DNA of 64,000 bases, taken from positions 1,020,001 through 1,084,000 of the forward strand of contig NZ_CP092831.1 in NCBI RefSeq assembly GCF_022531965.1. The letters run 5' to 3'. Each line of letters begins with the position of its first letter. The first letter of the stretch is position 1. The notes under the pieces were generated by a model. That model saw nothing but the letters and a program-made list of their open reading frames with translations. It had not been told where the DNA came from and made no database searches. The stretch is from Paenibacillus peoriae. Its GTDB lineage: Bacteria; Bacillota; Bacilli; Paenibacillales; Paenibacillaceae. Positions 53,143 to 63,012 of the stretch are shown in pieces. Both the position numbers and the translations under genes were made by a program.

Positions 53143-54120
53143 ATGAAGATTATGCCTTTACAGAAACGTGGAATCTCCGATAGTCGGCTGGCGCTTGGTT
53201 GTATGCCTTTTGGTGGTGAATGGAGCCATGCGCCGTTTACGCAGGAGCATATCGTTGAAGCGGAGAGAGCTGTAGAAGCTGCACGATCCATCGGGATTAC
53301 GATGTTCGATCATGCGGATATTTATCGTATGGGGAAAGCGGAAGAGATTTTCGGTCAGATTTTAAAGGGACAGCCGGGCTTGCGTGAGCAAATCGTAATT
53401 CAGTCCAAATGTGGTATTTTTCTGCCAGATGGTACGCTCCCGGGCCGTTTTGATTTCTCATATGCTCATATTATGGAGTCCGTGGATGGGATCCTGAAGC
53501 GTCTGGGTACGGAATATTTGGACATCTTGCTGCTGCATCGCCCCGATCCGCTGGTAGAGCCGGAAGAAGTAGCGAAAGCGTTCAGTGAGCTCAAGGCATC
53601 CGGCAAAGTAAGGCATTTTGGCGTCTCTAATATGAATGTAAGCCAAATTCGTTTTCTGGAGCGGAGCCTAACGGAGCCGTTGATCGCTAATCAGCTGGAA
53701 ATGAGCCTGGCCCATCTGCATTTTGTAGATCAGACCGTACATGTGAACCAGCAGGCGGGGACGAATGTACATTTTGGCGAAGGTTTGCTGGAATATTGCC
53801 AAACCGAGGATATTCAGCTCCAAGCCTGGGGACCGCTGGCGCAGGGACGTTTTAGCGGAGGTTCTTTGGAAGGGGCGCCTGAGCATGTCGTTAAGACGGC
53901 AGAGCTGGTGCAGAAGCTGGCTTCTGAAAAGGAAACGACACGTGAAGCGATCGTCCTTGGCTGGCTTATGAAGCATCCAGCACGGATTCAGCCTGTCATT
54001 GGCAGCGCCAATCCTGAACGAATCAAAGCATGTCAGGATGCGGAACGCCAGAGCGAGCTGATGACCCGTGAGGAATGGTATGAATTGTACGTCAGTGCGC
54101 GCGGACAAGCCTTGCCATAA
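53143..54120 (+). CDS. Aldo/keto reductase
   Basis: A 325-aa NADPH-dependent reductase, of the YdhF-like group. Catalytic tetrad: Asp and Tyr in FDHADIYRMGKAEE, Lys in IQSKCGIF, His in LLHRPDPL. The C-terminal GSANPERIKA is the NADPH phosphate region. RBS GAAGGAGGAG lies upstream. It stands between the lantibiotic island and the RNA-repair region with no obvious link to either. Confidence 0.93.
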   Translation: MKIMPLQKRGISDSRLALGCMPFGGEWSHAPFTQEHIVEAERAVEAARSIGITMFDHADIYRMGKAEEIFGQILKGQPGLREQIVIQSKCGIFLPDGTLPGRFDFSYAHIMESVDGILKRLGTEYLDILLLHRPDPLVEPEEVAKAFSELKASGKVRHFGVSNMNVSQIRFLERSLTEPLIANQLEMSLAHLHFVDQTVHVNQQAGTNVHFGEGLLEYCQTEDIQLQAWGPLAQGRFSGGSLEGAPEHVVKTAELVQKLASEKETTREAIVLGWLMKHPARIQPVIGSANPERIKACQDAERQSELMTREEWYELYVSARGQALP

Positions 54121-54129
54121 CTCGTTTAA

Positions 54130-54171
54130 AAGCCCTTTCCCTCGTCTCATTAACAGACGGAGGGAGGGGCT
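54130..54171. terminator. Bidirectional terminator
   Basis: AGCCCTTTCCCTCGTCT pairs with AGACGGAGGGAGGGGCT around a short loop, between convergent genes. Confidence 0.82.
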
Positions 54172-54206
54172 ATTTACATGGATGTATCTCATATTTGCCT
54201 CAGTAG

Positions 54207-55007
54207 CTATTCCTCTTCGTAGCGTGCAAGGGCCTTGGCTGTTGTCTCCTTCATTCGTGAGATCAGCCGGGAGCCTTGGACGACCTTGACACGTTTGCCC
54301 AGGAAACGGATTTTGGATAACACATATTCACATTCGTCTGCCTGGAAAGTGAGTGTAATACGATAGGTATCTGCTTCCTGAACATATTCGACCTCTTTTT
54401 CAAAGCAGGAAAAAGCATATAAAATACGAGACATTTCACCGTTATATACAGGAACAATTTCGATGATGCCCTGTTCCTTGCGCGACTCCAGTATACCGAG
54501 TATACGTTGGGTGAATTTATCGGCCTCTTCGGGTAGAAGCTCATCTTCCGTGATGTTCACGATATTAGATAGCTTGGTAGACATGAGCGCGCGGTGTCTG
54601 CGATTATACCACAGCAGGCTCCATTCTTTTTTGACCATGGAAAACTCCAGCTTATATGGAAAACCGGACATTCGCTCATGCAAGCGTCCGTTGCGCAGTT
54701 TGTAGGTCACACAGATGCCAGAACGGGATCGCAGAATGGAACGCAATTCACGCAAGAGTGGATGGTATACCGAGACAGCAGGGATACCTGCCTTTTCCCG
54801 CAAACTTCCATCGGCCTCCAGCGGCTCGTCGTCTGCAAGTAATTGCCGAAGCTTATCAAGTGTAGCCGGGGTAAAACCCTCTGTCGCTGCCGAGTCTGCA
54901 AGCATAGATTTGAGCCAAATTCTTTCCTGTGATGTGGTAGCAAAAGCGCCCGATTCATCCAGCCGTGAGACGATCTGGTAGTTAAATATTTTCTCGAACA
55001 GGCTCAT
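54207..55007 (-). CDS. WYL-domain protein, second of a pair
   Basis: A 266-aa protein. Start MSLFEKIFNYQIVSRL at 55007 has AAGGAG upstream at long spacing and overlaps the upstream WYL gene by 26 bases. The middle (about residues 95-175) resembles a WYL ligand-binding domain (KEWSLLWYNRRHRALMSTKL), and the C-terminus resembles the WCX extension. The N-terminal 70 residues are helical but show no clear helix-turn-helix. WYL proteins bind nucleic acids or nucleotides and often control repair or defence operons. Confidence 0.8.
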   Translation of the reverse strand: MSLFEKIFNYQIVSRLDESGAFATTSQERIWLKSMLADSAATEGFTPATLDKLRQLLADDEPLEADGSLREKAGIPAVSVYHPLLRELRSILRSRSGICVTYKLRNGRLHERMSGFPYKLEFSMVKKEWSLLWYNRRHRALMSTKLSNIVNITEDELLPEEADKFTQRILGILESRKEQGIIEIVPVYNGEMSRILYAFSCFEKEVEYVQEADTYRITLTFQADECEYVLSKIRFLGKRVKVVQGSRLISRMKETTAKALARYEEE

Positions 55008-56307
55008 AATAGGCTTGCAGCTCCTTCCATTCCTGTCTGAATTCCTTCCGTAGCCGCTGAGGCTCCAATACCTCACAGCTTGATCCGAAGCTGCGAATCC
55101 ACGGTTTAATCTCAGTGATTCCATTCACTGTGATTTCATAGATAAAGGATTCACTTTCCTCCTCCGCGATCGTACCCCATTGTCCCTGTGACAGCACACG
55201 TTCCCGAATAAAGTTGCGCTTCGCGCCCTCAGGATTGAAAAAACGTACCCGCACCTTCACAGGACGACCCGTATCAACAAGCCAGCTGTACCGCATTTTT
55301 TCTTCCAACACCGCTAGCAGATCGGCATGAAACTGCTCTGGTACAGGCTTGCCCTCCACCAATTGAGTCATGCCCTCCATACGAAACTTCATGATTCCTT
55401 TACCGCCTACATGACCCAGAATATACCAACGTCCATATTGATGATCATAGATGACTTGTAGGGGCAGAATGGTGTGTTCACGGCCGTCGGTCTCTTTTTC
55501 AAACAGCGGGTTTGTGTTTTGTGACCCGTACATGCTTCGTTTGGACGTCGAAAAATATAAAAAAGTTACACAGCGGCGTTGCCGAATGGCGTGTAGAAGC
55601 GGATGAATATGGGCTTCGTCCAGAATGCGTGAATAATAGTGGTATTTATATAAAAAAGGTTCGGCCATCTCCCGATCTCCGAGCTGACGGCGCATGGCTT
55701 TTTTAAGATGATCTCGCAGCAGATATCCCTGTACAGAGGGGAGCTGGGTGTTGGCCATAATGTCTACAAAATCATATAAGTCCAGCAGCTCCTCGTCCGT
55801 CAGTTCTGTCACCAGATCGTTGCGGACAGCATAGCGGTAAGGTCTGCCGCCGGGTTCCTTGCGAACGACGCCGACTTCAACCAGATATTTCAGATCGGAA
55901 CGAATCGTTTTCTCATCCGGTAGTGAACTGTCGGAAGGCAGCCCGTTGCAGCAAGCATCCAATAGTTCCATGGTGGTCATAGGCTGTGACTGTAGCGCTG
56001 TCAGCAGAAGGGATAAGCGGACGCTTTCCGATTCCTTGAGCGATTTGGCCCGAAACAGAAATAACAATAATGGATCAGCCGATTCGTAATAATTAAAGCG
56101 CAGCATCTCATTAAAATCATGTCCGTGTTCCGCAGGCAACTGCTGTTGTACCGATTGGACAATTTCCTTGAGACGCCGAATTGTTTTATCAAAGGTATGT
56201 ACCGAAATGCCCAGTCTATCTGCGAATTGCTGCCGATTATAGGCGCCGCTTGTTAATGTGAGCATACGCAGGAATTGAATTTCTTTATCAAAACTTTCTC
56301 TCGCCAT
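54982..56307 (-). CDS. WYL-domain transcriptional regulator
   Basis: A 441-aa regulator. An N-terminal helix-turn-helix is visible as YNRQQFADRLGISVHTFDKT (about residues 23-42), a second winged-helix-like segment at about 120-165 (DEKTIRSDLKYLVEVGVVRK), and the WYL core at about 225-330, with the name motif in YGRWYILGHVGGKG. A WCX-like C-terminus follows. Start MARESFDK at 56307 follows GGGGAA. It is divergent from the RNA-repair operon with 199 bp between, so it is that operon's likely regulator. Confidence 0.88.
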   Translation of the reverse strand: MARESFDKEIQFLRMLTLTSGAYNRQQFADRLGISVHTFDKTIRRLKEIVQSVQQQLPAEHGHDFNEMLRFNYYESADPLLLFLFRAKSLKESESVRLSLLLTALQSQPMTTMELLDACCNGLPSDSSLPDEKTIRSDLKYLVEVGVVRKEPGGRPYRYAVRNDLVTELTDEELLDLYDFVDIMANTQLPSVQGYLLRDHLKKAMRRQLGDREMAEPFLYKYHYYSRILDEAHIHPLLHAIRQRRCVTFLYFSTSKRSMYGSQNTNPLFEKETDGREHTILPLQVIYDHQYGRWYILGHVGGKGIMKFRMEGMTQLVEGKPVPEQFHADLLAVLEEKMRYSWLVDTGRPVKVRVRFFNPEGAKRNFIRERVLSQGQWGTIAEEESESFIYEITVNGITEIKPWIRSFGSSCEVLEPQRLRKEFRQEWKELQAYYEPVRENI

Positions 56308-56506
56308 GATGCATTCCCCGTTTCTGTTGCCGTTCTCCGAAAGCAAGTATCCCTTTATTCTAACAGGGAAGGGATGCAGGAAAAAGGGAAATTATTCATC
56401 TTTGTAATACTTTCACCATGTTCACGACTTCCAAAATAAAGCATCATAGGAGTATAAGATAGCACGATGAAATAAGAAGCAATACATAACAGAAGGGTGA
56501 TGCAAC

Positions 56507-58075
56507 ATGTTTGGACGACGCAAAAATGAAGTGTTATATCCATGGGTAGGTAAGCTTTCGATTTATGAAACGATTAAGCAGGGACTGGACCCTCAGGGCA
56601 GGCTTACGGATGATCATTTACCAGATGATGAAGAATATTGGGCAGGTCACACGATGCGTTGGGTGGCAGGAGGATTGGATGGAGCATTTGGGCATCATGG
56701 CGCTGTCGGAGATGGAGAGACTGACAAAATTAAGGATCTGGCGCAGTTGTTGTCCAGACAATGCCGCAAGCCAGGGATGAAGACGAGACGTGAGACGTAT
56801 GTACGCTTGATGGAGGAAAATGCGCTCAGCCTGATTGATCCGCTGCTAGATGCGGTGCGCGAGCATCCAGCAATTCAGCCGGATCGATTGTATGAGGAAG
56901 CACGTTGGCTGGCTGAGCACGGAGCACATCGCAATGTGGTGAAGGTCGGTATTGCGCTGCTTGGATTACTGGAGACGGATCAGCACCACGAACTTATTTT
57001 AACACTAGCCAAGCATGATGAATTCACGCTATATGCAGCTGTAGCTATCCGTAATATTTCGGAGCAGGCCAACGAACAATTGTATAATTTAGCCTCACAG
57101 GTACATGGCTGGGGACGTATTCACGTAGTAGAACGGCTGGAGCCTGCGCGGCAGGAAATACGTGACTGGTTATTAAGGGAAGGATTCCGCAACAATGTCA
57201 TGTATGAGTATCTTGCTTATGAGTGTGCTCATAAAGGCGAACTGCATACAGCCATCGCTGTACCGCACATTGATCAGGAGTTGTTTGACGGGGCGGGTGA
57301 TATTCTATCGGCTTTGCTGGCAGCAGGCGGACCTGCGGAAAGTATAGACGATTATGAGCATGCCACTATGGTCATAGGCAACTACCTTCGCCATGCTAAG
57401 ACCATGTGTACGACTGTGAAGCATTTTACGATCATCATGGATATTGCGGATTTTCTCGATGAAGAAGACGATTCATGGGAGGCACGTTATGAGCATGAAT
57501 GGACGCCGGAATTACGTAAACGTTACGCGTCAATATGCCAGCAGATGATGGACGATCCGCAGTGGGTGAAGCCGGTAGAGCAGGAACTGCAGTATGCAGA
57601 TTCACCGCATCTCCACTGCGCCATTCGCGTAGCTCGAATGCTAGCACTAGATGTATGGCCCGTGCTATTTGATCAATTAAGTAAATATCCAGTCAAGCCT
57701 AATCTATACTTTGAACTCATCAAGACAGAGGATGAACAGCGGGCTCGTAAGCTGGTGGCTTTTGCAGAAAAGCACTTGCCTCTGGAAGAAATTGCTTCTG
57801 GTCCTGCTGATGTGCCGGGCTTTGGACCGGAGTATGAAGCGCATCAATGTCTGGGTATTTTGCTTCAGCTATTGTCTTCTTACGAAGGAATGGGACAAGA
57901 GCTAGTTGCTGCCGGACTTTGGAGTCCGGTGATCTCCAATCGTCATGCAGCACTTCATGTACTCAAGGAATGGCCTTCTGAGATGTGGGGAGAGGAAACG
58001 ACAGAGCGTCTTCGCCGCTTATCGATAGATGAAACGGAGGAGTCGATTAGAGAACAGATTCGGGAAATACTTTAA
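56507..58075 (+). CDS. HEAT-like repeat protein, first gene of the RNA-repair operon
   Basis: A 522-aa soluble protein, almost all helix, with repeated short helical pairs in the middle (ARWLAEHGAHRNVVKVGIAL, TLAKHDEFTLYAAVAI), suggesting HEAT-type scaffolding. I recognise no catalytic motif; relatives are sometimes misnamed limonene hydroxylase. RBS AGAAGGGTG lies upstream. It begins the operon HEAT-RlaP-Hen1-Pnkp-TatD (gaps of 19, 21, -4 and 20 bases) and is opposite the WYL regulator. A role as adaptor or RNA-damage recogniser is a guess. Confidence 0.78.
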   Translation: MFGRRKNEVLYPWVGKLSIYETIKQGLDPQGRLTDDHLPDDEEYWAGHTMRWVAGGLDGAFGHHGAVGDGETDKIKDLAQLLSRQCRKPGMKTRRETYVRLMEENALSLIDPLLDAVREHPAIQPDRLYEEARWLAEHGAHRNVVKVGIALLGLLETDQHHELILTLAKHDEFTLYAAVAIRNISEQANEQLYNLASQVHGWGRIHVVERLEPARQEIRDWLLREGFRNNVMYEYLAYECAHKGELHTAIAVPHIDQELFDGAGDILSALLAAGGPAESIDDYEHATMVIGNYLRHAKTMCTTVKHFTIIMDIADFLDEEDDSWEARYEHEWTPELRKRYASICQQMMDDPQWVKPVEQELQYADSPHLHCAIRVARMLALDVWPVLFDQLSKYPVKPNLYFELIKTEDEQRARKLVAFAEKHLPLEEIASGPADVPGFGPEYEAHQCLGILLQLLSSYEGMGQELVAAGLWSPVISNRHAALHVLKEWPSEMWGEETTERLRRLSIDETEESIREQIREIL

Positions 58076-58094
58076 TGATAAGGGAGGGAACAAC

Positions 58095-58913
58095 ATGACG
58101 GATATGAAGCATGGGCAGGGTTTCATTCAACCGGAAATGCGTGAGACGATTTTGCGTGAGCTGCGCGCGTTGGAGCAAGCGGAGCAGGTGCGCATTGTAT
58201 ACGCCTGTGAATCAGGTAGTCGGGCGTGGGGGTTTCCTTCACAGGACAGTGACTATGATGTACGATTTATCTATGTAAGACCCATAGAATGGTATTTATC
58301 TATTTTTGATAAGCGGGATGTGATTGAACGGCCAATCAGCGATTTGCTGGATATAAACGGCTGGGATTTAAAAAAGGCGCTCCAATTGTTTCGCAAATCC
58401 AATCCGCCTTTGCTGGAATGGCTGCAATCTCCGATTTCCTATCTGGAGCAATATGCAGTGGCTGATCAGATTCGTGCGATCTCGCCGTTAACCTTCTCTC
58501 CGAAGTCCTGCATGTACCATTATCTGAATATGGCGCGGGGAAATTATCGGGATTATTTGCAGGGAGAACAGGTGAAGATTAAAAAGTATTTTTACGTGCT
58601 GCGCCCGTTGCTGGCCTGTAGCTGGATTGAACGTCACAACAGCATGCCTCCAATGGAATTCGTAGAATTGCTAGAGGAACTCATTCCGGCACATACCGAA
58701 CTTTATCAGGTGATCGAACATTTGCTTGATCGTAAAAAAGCGGGCGAGGAGCTGGATGTGGAGCCACAGCTTTCGGTGGTGAATGATTTTATCCAGCAGC
58801 AAATTGCTTATTTTGAACAAAAGGCGCCCTTGCTTCAGCATATGGAGAGTGGACGTGATCAGCAGTTGGATGATATGTTCCGCGCTGCGGTGAATGAAGT
58901 ATGGAAAGTATAA
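58095..58913 (+). CDS. rlaP: RlaP-type nucleotidyltransferase
   Basis: A 272-aa protein with the DNA-polymerase-beta-like motif CESGSRAWGFPSQDSDYDVR: the GSR-x-WG helix and the two metal-binding Asp of DSDYD. This is the pattern of the RNA-repair-associated nucleotidyltransferase family (RlaP, formerly DUF2204-like). The start at 58095 (MTDMKHGQG) follows GGGAGGG; an upstream ATG at 58029 lies inside the previous gene. It may add or exchange nucleotides at damaged RNA ends; the substrate is not known. Confidence 0.88.
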   Translation: MTDMKHGQGFIQPEMRETILRELRALEQAEQVRIVYACESGSRAWGFPSQDSDYDVRFIYVRPIEWYLSIFDKRDVIERPISDLLDINGWDLKKALQLFRKSNPPLLEWLQSPISYLEQYAVADQIRAISPLTFSPKSCMYHYLNMARGNYRDYLQGEQVKIKKYFYVLRPLLACSWIERHNSMPPMEFVELLEELIPAHTELYQVIEHLLDRKKAGEELDVEPQLSVVNDFIQQQIAYFEQKAPLLQHMESGRDQQLDDMFRAAVNEVWKV

Positions 58914-58934
58914 GCTGGGAAGGAGAAGTAGAGT

Positions 58935-60386
58935 ATGCACATCACGCTAAAAGCAACCGGAAACAATGCTGGGATGATTTCGCACTTGCTTGCCAAAAAT
59001 CCCTACAATACGTATGATCGCACGGAAAAGGGTGCGCGTGTACGCATGGTGTACACCGTGTTTACCGAGGAAGAGGCAGAAATCGTCATTCAGGCTTCGC
59101 CAGATTCGATAGATTTGGTCAAAAACAGTCCAGATAGCTATGATATTACACAATATATTAATGACCGGGAGTTTGTAACCAGCAGCTTATTTTGCACCTA
59201 TATTCGTGGCTCGCTTGGTACGGCACTGAACGGCAAACCCAAAGAAGAGTATGCAGAATGGGTGACGCATCCTTTCGCGCTGGAGTTATCGTTTGGGCCT
59301 GTTGCTTCGGATTTACCGGATTCTGTGGTGGAGGGACTATTTGCTCCGCTGGGCTATCAAGTGGACATAGAACGAGGGGAAGCAGACTATTCTTTTCAGC
59401 TGAAAAATCGAAGCACTGTCAGATATGTCACGTTAAGTGGCCATCAGACGGTGCAGTATGCGCTACGTCAGTTATTGCTGTTGATTCCGGTGTTGGATAA
59501 CTATAAGCACTACTATATCAGTGAAGAAGAGTTTGACAAGCTGAGACGTTACGGTGAAGGCTGGCTGTCAGCGCATCCGCTACGCGAGCTTATCATTCGA
59601 CGCACGCTTCGTTTTACCAATCTGATTGAGCAATTTGAGCAATCTGATTGTGATGAAATAGGTATTAAAAAACATATTGAAAAGGATACTGTCCAAGCTC
59701 AAAAGGATAAGCACGAACAGATTCAACAGCCAGAACAGCCACATGAGGAAGGGAAGCAACAGCCTACAGTACGGCTAAATGAGCTGCGGTATCAAGCTAT
59801 TATGGACGTAATTCGCAAGCTGCCTCGCAGACAGAAAATCGTAGATTTGGGTTCAGGGGAAGGGAAGCTATCGGCTCGGATGGCCCGAATGACGGGCGTT
59901 GAAGAGATTTGGGCGGTGGAGCCGTCTGCGTATGCACAGTTGAGAGCCGTGGAGCGTTTTAACAAGCTGGAAAGGCATGCCGATGCGACCAGTCCTACAC
60001 CCATGATGGGCTCTCTCTTTTATTATGATGAACAATTGCGGGGAAAAGATGTGATGATCCTATGTGAGGTCATTGAGCATGTGGATGAGCATCGTCTGAA
60101 CCGGGTGATGAAGACGATTGTAACGGAGTATCAGCCGGGCGTGCTGATCGTGACGACTCCCAATCGTGAATATAATGAAGTGTATCGTATGAATCAGCAA
60201 GAGATGCGGCATGGCGATCACCGTTTTGAATGGAGTAGAAGCGAGTTTCAGGAACGATGTGAGCAGTGGATTGTGGAAGCTCCTTATTCGGTAGCGCTGA
60301 AGGGGATCGGAGAAGAGGTCGAAGGCTTTGGACAACCGACCCAAATGGCTATATTTACGCGCAGAAAGGAGCAGAAGGAAGCATGA
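58935..60386 (+). CDS. hen1: Bacterial Hen1, 3'-terminal RNA ribose 2'-O-methyltransferase
   Basis: A 483-aa protein. The N-terminal half (about 1-235) is the Hen1 domain that activates the Pnkp ligase; a low-complexity Gln/Lys/Glu linker covers 245-278. The C-terminal SAM methyltransferase shows DLGSGEGKLS (304-313), and the Mn-binding Hen1 residues in CEVIEHVDEH (Glu378, Glu381, His382) and MRHGDHRFEW (His429). It marks the cut RNA 3' end with a 2'-O-methyl group before ligation, so the repaired site resists renewed cleavage. RBS AAGGAG lies upstream. It overlaps pnkp by four bases. Confidence 0.95.
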   Translation: MHITLKATGNNAGMISHLLAKNPYNTYDRTEKGARVRMVYTVFTEEEAEIVIQASPDSIDLVKNSPDSYDITQYINDREFVTSSLFCTYIRGSLGTALNGKPKEEYAEWVTHPFALELSFGPVASDLPDSVVEGLFAPLGYQVDIERGEADYSFQLKNRSTVRYVTLSGHQTVQYALRQLLLLIPVLDNYKHYYISEEEFDKLRRYGEGWLSAHPLRELIIRRTLRFTNLIEQFEQSDCDEIGIKKHIEKDTVQAQKDKHEQIQQPEQPHEEGKQQPTVRLNELRYQAIMDVIRKLPRRQKIVDLGSGEGKLSARMARMTGVEEIWAVEPSAYAQLRAVERFNKLERHADATSPTPMMGSLFYYDEQLRGKDVMILCEVIEHVDEHRLNRVMKTIVTEYQPGVLIVTTPNREYNEVYRMNQQEMRHGDHRFEWSRSEFQERCEQWIVEAPYSVALKGIGEEVEGFGQPTQMAIFTRRKEQKEA

Positions 60387-62992
60387 GCAATTCATCCAAA
60401 CGTACGATTCATTTACCGCATGCTGGACTGGTTGTGTTGGTGGGGGCCTCCAACAGTGGGAAAACCACATTATTAGACAAGCTGGTGAGCGAAGGGATTC
60501 TGCTGGAGACAGAAGTGGTATCCTCGGATCATTTTCGCAAGCTGGTCGGAGATACGGAATTTATAGACTGGAGTGGACTTCCAAGACTGGAATCGGACGT
60601 ACTGTTCTATGAGTATCAGCAAATGTCAGCCAAGGCGTTTGAGGCGATGGATACGATTCTGGCTATGCGCTGTCGCTTGAATAAGCTGACGGTTGTGGAT
60701 GCCACCCATTTGTATGCTGAGGACCGTCAAAAATATGTACAGTTGGCAGCCAAGGCGCATGTTCCTGTAATGGCTTTGGTACTGGATGTATCCGAAGCTG
60801 TGCTGCTGGAACGTGATTTAGGCAGGGAGCATCCGCGTGGCCGCCAACGGGTCAAGCAGCAGGCACAGCTGTTAAAGCGGAACCTGCGTGGGATCCGTGA
60901 GGAAGGCTTTAACGCTTGCTATATCCTTAAGGATATAGAAGAAATGAATTTTGTTCGCCGTGCGCAGCCACTGTTTCATGAGATTGGCTCAGGTATTGAC
61001 ATCATTGGTGATATCCATGGGTGCTACCGTGAGATGCTGGAAGTGATAGAGCGGCTAGGATATACGGAAGATACGGAAGGACTATACCATCATCCAGATG
61101 GCAGAAGACTGGTATCTGTCGGGGATGTGATGAGCCGTGGCCCCAAATCGTTACAAGCGGTGCAGTTCTGGAAAAAGCACGTGGATGCTGGACTAGCGTA
61201 TATGATTGACAGCAATCATGGCTGGAAAATCGGCCGTTACCTTGATGGAAGAAAGGTGACTCTCAGTCATGGGGATGAACGATTTGCAGAGGAACTGGCC
61301 CAGTATGAACAAAAAGCGGGCAAGGCAGCGGCGGAACAGCTTAGAAGCGAGTTAAGGGATTTTCTGCTACATGCACCCTCACATCTTATTTTTGGCAGGA
61401 ATGGATTGCGACACGTGGTCGTGGCTCATGCGGGGATTAAGGATCATTTTATCGGCAAACAGTCGGCACGTATTTCTGATTATTGCCGTTATGGAGATAC
61501 GGAAGGACAGGATGCAGACGGAAAACCAATCCGCAAAGATTGGTTCGTAGACCATGAATCGGGAGAAATAGTAGTATGGGGACATGATCCTAGACCGCAG
61601 CCTACCCTTGTGAATCAGACGGTGAATATTGATCAGGGTGTGGTATTTGGCGGTATGCTGACCGCTTATCGTTTTCCGGAAAAGGAATTTGTCAGCGTTC
61701 CGGCACATGAGAATTATGCGAATGATCCCGATAGCCCACTTGTCCGGTGGCAGAGAAAACGGTTTTCCCCGCCGAATTTACGCAAGCTCATCGCTGGTTA
61801 CAGTGTACTGACGGAATCGTATGGCGAAGTGCGCGTTCAAGGAGAATCGGTCAAAACCGCTATAGATGCCGTGTCACATGTGACAGTACCGATAGAGGAA
61901 CTGGTGTATATTCCACCGACCATGAGTCCTGCTCCAGCGGTGTCTGCAGAGGAAGGTTATCTGGAGCATCCGCGTGAAGCGCTGGCTTATTATCGCGGGC
62001 AAGGGGTACAAACGATGGTGGCTGAGAAAAAACATATGGGTAGCCGGGCTATTTTGCTATTATTCAAAAACGAACAGGCCGCTGTCGAGTATGTAGGCTA
62101 CCCGACATTGGGCACGATCTACAGTCGGAGCGGGAGAGCTTTCTTTGAACAAAGCCTTGGGAAGCAAGTGCTGGAAAAGCTGAATGTGGATCTACGGACT
62201 GCCGGATATTTTGAACGGAACCAGACGGATTTTGTGTTGCTGGATGCGGAAATTGTACCGTGGAATCTCAAGGCTCGGGAATTGATTGCTGCACAGTATG
62301 CGCATGTGGGTGAAGCAGCTCTGCTGGATCGCAGTAAGCTGGTAGACAAGCTGAAGCAGGCGAAGGTTGCGGGCCGAGAGGTTGGAGACTGGTTGGAGGA
62401 AATGGAACAGAAGTACGCGAATGCCGTGACGTTTCAAGAGGCTTTTCAAAAATATTGCTGGGATGTGGACGGTCTGGATGAGATTCGTATCGCACCGTTT
62501 CATACGCTGGCACACAGCGGAAAGACTTTTTTCGACCATTCTCATATTTGGCATATGGAGCAAAACCGGGAGCTGGCTGGGCTGTCTTCCCTGTTTATGG
62601 AGACAGAGTATCGCGTGATCACGGACGAAGCAAGCGAGGAAGAGGTCATTCGTTGGTGGAACGAGATGACAGAGGATGGTCATGAGGGGATTGTGATCAA
62701 GCCGGAACGCTTTTTGATGAAAAATCGGGACAAGATGATTCAGCCTGCAATCAAGGTGAGAGGCCGGAAGTATTTGCACATCATTTACGGTATGGATTAT
62801 CTTGCCCCTGAGAATTTAAAGCGTCTGAAGCAGCGTCGAACGAACAAAAAGGAGCGTCATGCCCTGATGGAAGGAGCGCTTGGTATGGAAGGCGTGGAAC
62901 GTTTTGTCCGCAAGGATACGGTAGATCGTATTCATGAATGCGTCCTTGCCGCACTATCTCTGGAATCAGAGCCGATTGATCCAAGATTGTAG
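60383..62992 (+). CDS. pnkp: Polynucleotide kinase-phosphatase-ligase (Pnkp)
   Basis: An 869-aa three-module enzyme. Kinase: P-loop VGASNSGKTTLL (about 20-31) and DATH (106-109). Phosphatase of the calcineurin type: DIIGDIHGCYREM (206-218), VGDVMSRGP, DSNHG (usual form GNHD/E), LSHGDERF and VVAHAGI. Ligase/adenylyltransferase: motif EKKHMGSRA with nucleotidyl-acceptor Lys550, and EGIVIKPE as later motif. It heals 5'-OH and 2',3'-cyclic-P ends and seals them together with Hen1. ATG 60383 overlaps the hen1 stop and follows AGAAGGAAG. Confidence 0.96.
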   Translation: MSNSSKRTIHLPHAGLVVLVGASNSGKTTLLDKLVSEGILLETEVVSSDHFRKLVGDTEFIDWSGLPRLESDVLFYEYQQMSAKAFEAMDTILAMRCRLNKLTVVDATHLYAEDRQKYVQLAAKAHVPVMALVLDVSEAVLLERDLGREHPRGRQRVKQQAQLLKRNLRGIREEGFNACYILKDIEEMNFVRRAQPLFHEIGSGIDIIGDIHGCYREMLEVIERLGYTEDTEGLYHHPDGRRLVSVGDVMSRGPKSLQAVQFWKKHVDAGLAYMIDSNHGWKIGRYLDGRKVTLSHGDERFAEELAQYEQKAGKAAAEQLRSELRDFLLHAPSHLIFGRNGLRHVVVAHAGIKDHFIGKQSARISDYCRYGDTEGQDADGKPIRKDWFVDHESGEIVVWGHDPRPQPTLVNQTVNIDQGVVFGGMLTAYRFPEKEFVSVPAHENYANDPDSPLVRWQRKRFSPPNLRKLIAGYSVLTESYGEVRVQGESVKTAIDAVSHVTVPIEELVYIPPTMSPAPAVSAEEGYLEHPREALAYYRGQGVQTMVAEKKHMGSRAILLLFKNEQAAVEYVGYPTLGTIYSRSGRAFFEQSLGKQVLEKLNVDLRTAGYFERNQTDFVLLDAEIVPWNLKARELIAAQYAHVGEAALLDRSKLVDKLKQAKVAGREVGDWLEEMEQKYANAVTFQEAFQKYCWDVDGLDEIRIAPFHTLAHSGKTFFDHSHIWHMEQNRELAGLSSLFMETEYRVITDEASEEEVIRWWNEMTEDGHEGIVIKPERFLMKNRDKMIQPAIKVRGRKYLHIIYGMDYLAPENLKRLKQRRTNKKERHALMEGALGMEGVERFVRKDTVDRIHECVLAALSLESEPIDPRL

Positions 62993-63012
62993 TTTGCGAG
63001 GGAGGGATTGAG

